A DNA stretch of 64,000 nucleotides from Methylobacterium aerolatum (lineage in GTDB: Bacteria; Pseudomonadota; Alphaproteobacteria; Rhizobiales; Beijerinckiaceae): NCBI RefSeq assembly GCF_022179085.1, contig NZ_BPQE01000023.1, positions 62,001 to 126,000 of the forward strand. The letters are read 5' to 3'. The position numbers and the translations under genes are program-made. A model generated the notes under the pieces. It had not been told where the DNA came from. It did not search any database and saw only the letters and a list, made by a program, of their open reading frames with translations. Positions within the stretch are counted from its first letter, which is position 1; every line of letters begins with the position of its first letter. This document shows, one piece after another, positions 63,839 through 64,000 of the stretch.

Positions 63839-63884
63839 TCTACATGGAGAGGGTCGGCGGTTCGAGCCGTTCACCGCCCACCAG
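63839..63884 (+). repeat. Right attachment repeat (attR), decayed tRNA-Val 3' half
   Basis: CTCTACATGGAGAGG...CACCGCCCACCA: 42 of 46 positions match the 3' half of the tRNA-Val gene at 56490-56535. Without acceptor 5' strand and D arm it cannot be a tRNA gene. Two changes fall in the T arm and break pairing. It marks the right edge of the island. Confidence 0.8.
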
Positions 63885-63924
63885 GGCATTCGGAGAGCAG
63901 GCGGAGTTTCCGGAGACGGCGCTC

Positions 63925-64000
63925 TCAGTGCGCGCTGAACAGGGTGTCGAGGGAGCGAAATCCCTTGATCTCGATGGGGTTTCCGGACGGATCGCGGAAA
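63925..64000 (-). CDS. VOC-family (glyoxalase-like) protein, C-terminal end, partial
   Basis: The minus strand from the right edge reads FRDPSGNPIEIKGFRSLDTL then FSAH and TGA (63925-63927). FRDPSGNPIEI is the last strand of VOC metalloenzymes, with the glutamate that usually binds the metal. The rest of the gene is outside the window. It is the first core gene past the island's right boundary. Confidence 0.7.
   Translation of the reverse strand, partial: FRDPSGNPIEIKGFRSLDTLFSAH

Larger units (their letters stand above)
56536..63884. mobile_element. Decayed tRNA-Val genomic island, about 7.3 kb
   Basis: Bounded on the left by tRNA-Val and on the right by a 46-bp imperfect copy of its 3' half. 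Inside, genes are short, several are broken, and the base composition and codon use are visibly less GC-rich than the core on both sides (for example 60.7-61.0 and 63.15-63.5 kb). No integrase, transposase or replication gene is seen, so the element seems unable to move. Left end carries phage-like remnants; the right part carries regulators and stress-type small proteins. The tRNA target and flank copy argue for a former integrase-driven element. Confidence 0.75.

Noticed and set aside
63839-63884. Second tRNA-Val gene
   Set aside because: Only the 3' half is present, without acceptor 5' strand and D arm, and the T arm is mispaired. It is kept as the island's right repeat.
56536-63884. Integrase, transposase or CRISPR array in the island
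   Set aside because: No frame on either strand shows tyrosine- or serine-recombinase motifs, no IS ends, and no regularly spaced repeats are present.

Overview
The window is a GC-rich stretch of an alphaproteobacterial chromosome. It most resembles Methylobacterium/Methylorubrum or a close relative in the Hyphomicrobiales. The pointers are a Porin_2 porin and Omp25-like beta-barrels, an NdvA-type glucan exporter, two glutamine synthetases (GlnA and the eukaryote-type GlnII), a 667-residue biotin-carrying PccA, a DUF6481 protein beside CspA, and the order tig-clpP-clpX-lon and pal-cpoB-tilS-ftsH-glmM. The genus is inferred from gene content; no 16S gene is present.

Layout. 1-7.3 kb: the end of a RibBA-like riboflavin gene, a histone-deacetylase-fold amidohydrolase, PccA, gamma-glutamylcyclotransferase, acylphosphatase and small membrane proteins. 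7.4-11.6 kb: an RraA-like protein, a GST and the EF-P beta-lysylation genes epmA/epmB divergent from efp. 11.6-25.6 kb: mostly envelope genes (DUF1624 acyltransferase, NdvA, a MotA/MotB-like pair, a DUF3772 MscS channel, Omp25-like proteins) with a two-domain cold-shock protein, a DUF192 protein and an HNH nuclease. 25.9-32.4 kb: the minus-strand block pal-cpoB-tilS-ftsH-glmM. 32.6-41.7 kb: a divergent WcbI/GSCFA pair, a WYL regulator divergent from a GST with a clear palindrome between them, a 2-hydroxycarboxylate transporter, the large porin, an EamA exporter and a DUF985 cupin. 41.8-48.2 kb: RNase D, then nitrogen assimilation (glnA, glnII with a sigma-54 type promoter, glnB) and the NAD(P)HX repair enzyme. 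48.2-56.4 kb: a copper-site-depleted multicopper-oxidase homologue, tRNA-Leu, and the protein quality-control block tig, clpP, clpX, lon.

56.46-63.88 kb is a small accessory island. It starts at the 3' end of an intact tRNA-Val(TAC) gene and ends at a decayed 46-bp copy of that tRNA's 3' half (42/46 identical). It has no visible integrase. Its left part is a run of closely spaced phage-like genes, all but the first broken (amber codon, frameshift, and a fusion of a winged-helix fragment to a DUF5131/Gp37-Gp68 fragment). The rest holds an orphan LuxR-type regulator, DUF1643, a truncated HAD phosphatase, CspA, DUF6481 and several short unknown proteins. I read it as an old, decaying tRNA-targeted element. 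Beyond it lies the C-terminus of a VOC-family protein.

Most of the window is ordinary core genome. The parts most worth a second look are the island and its chimeric pseudogene, the copper-site-depleted oxidase, the WcbI/GSCFA pair, the WYL-GST operator and dispersed palindromic elements at about 25.7 and 45.7 kb.
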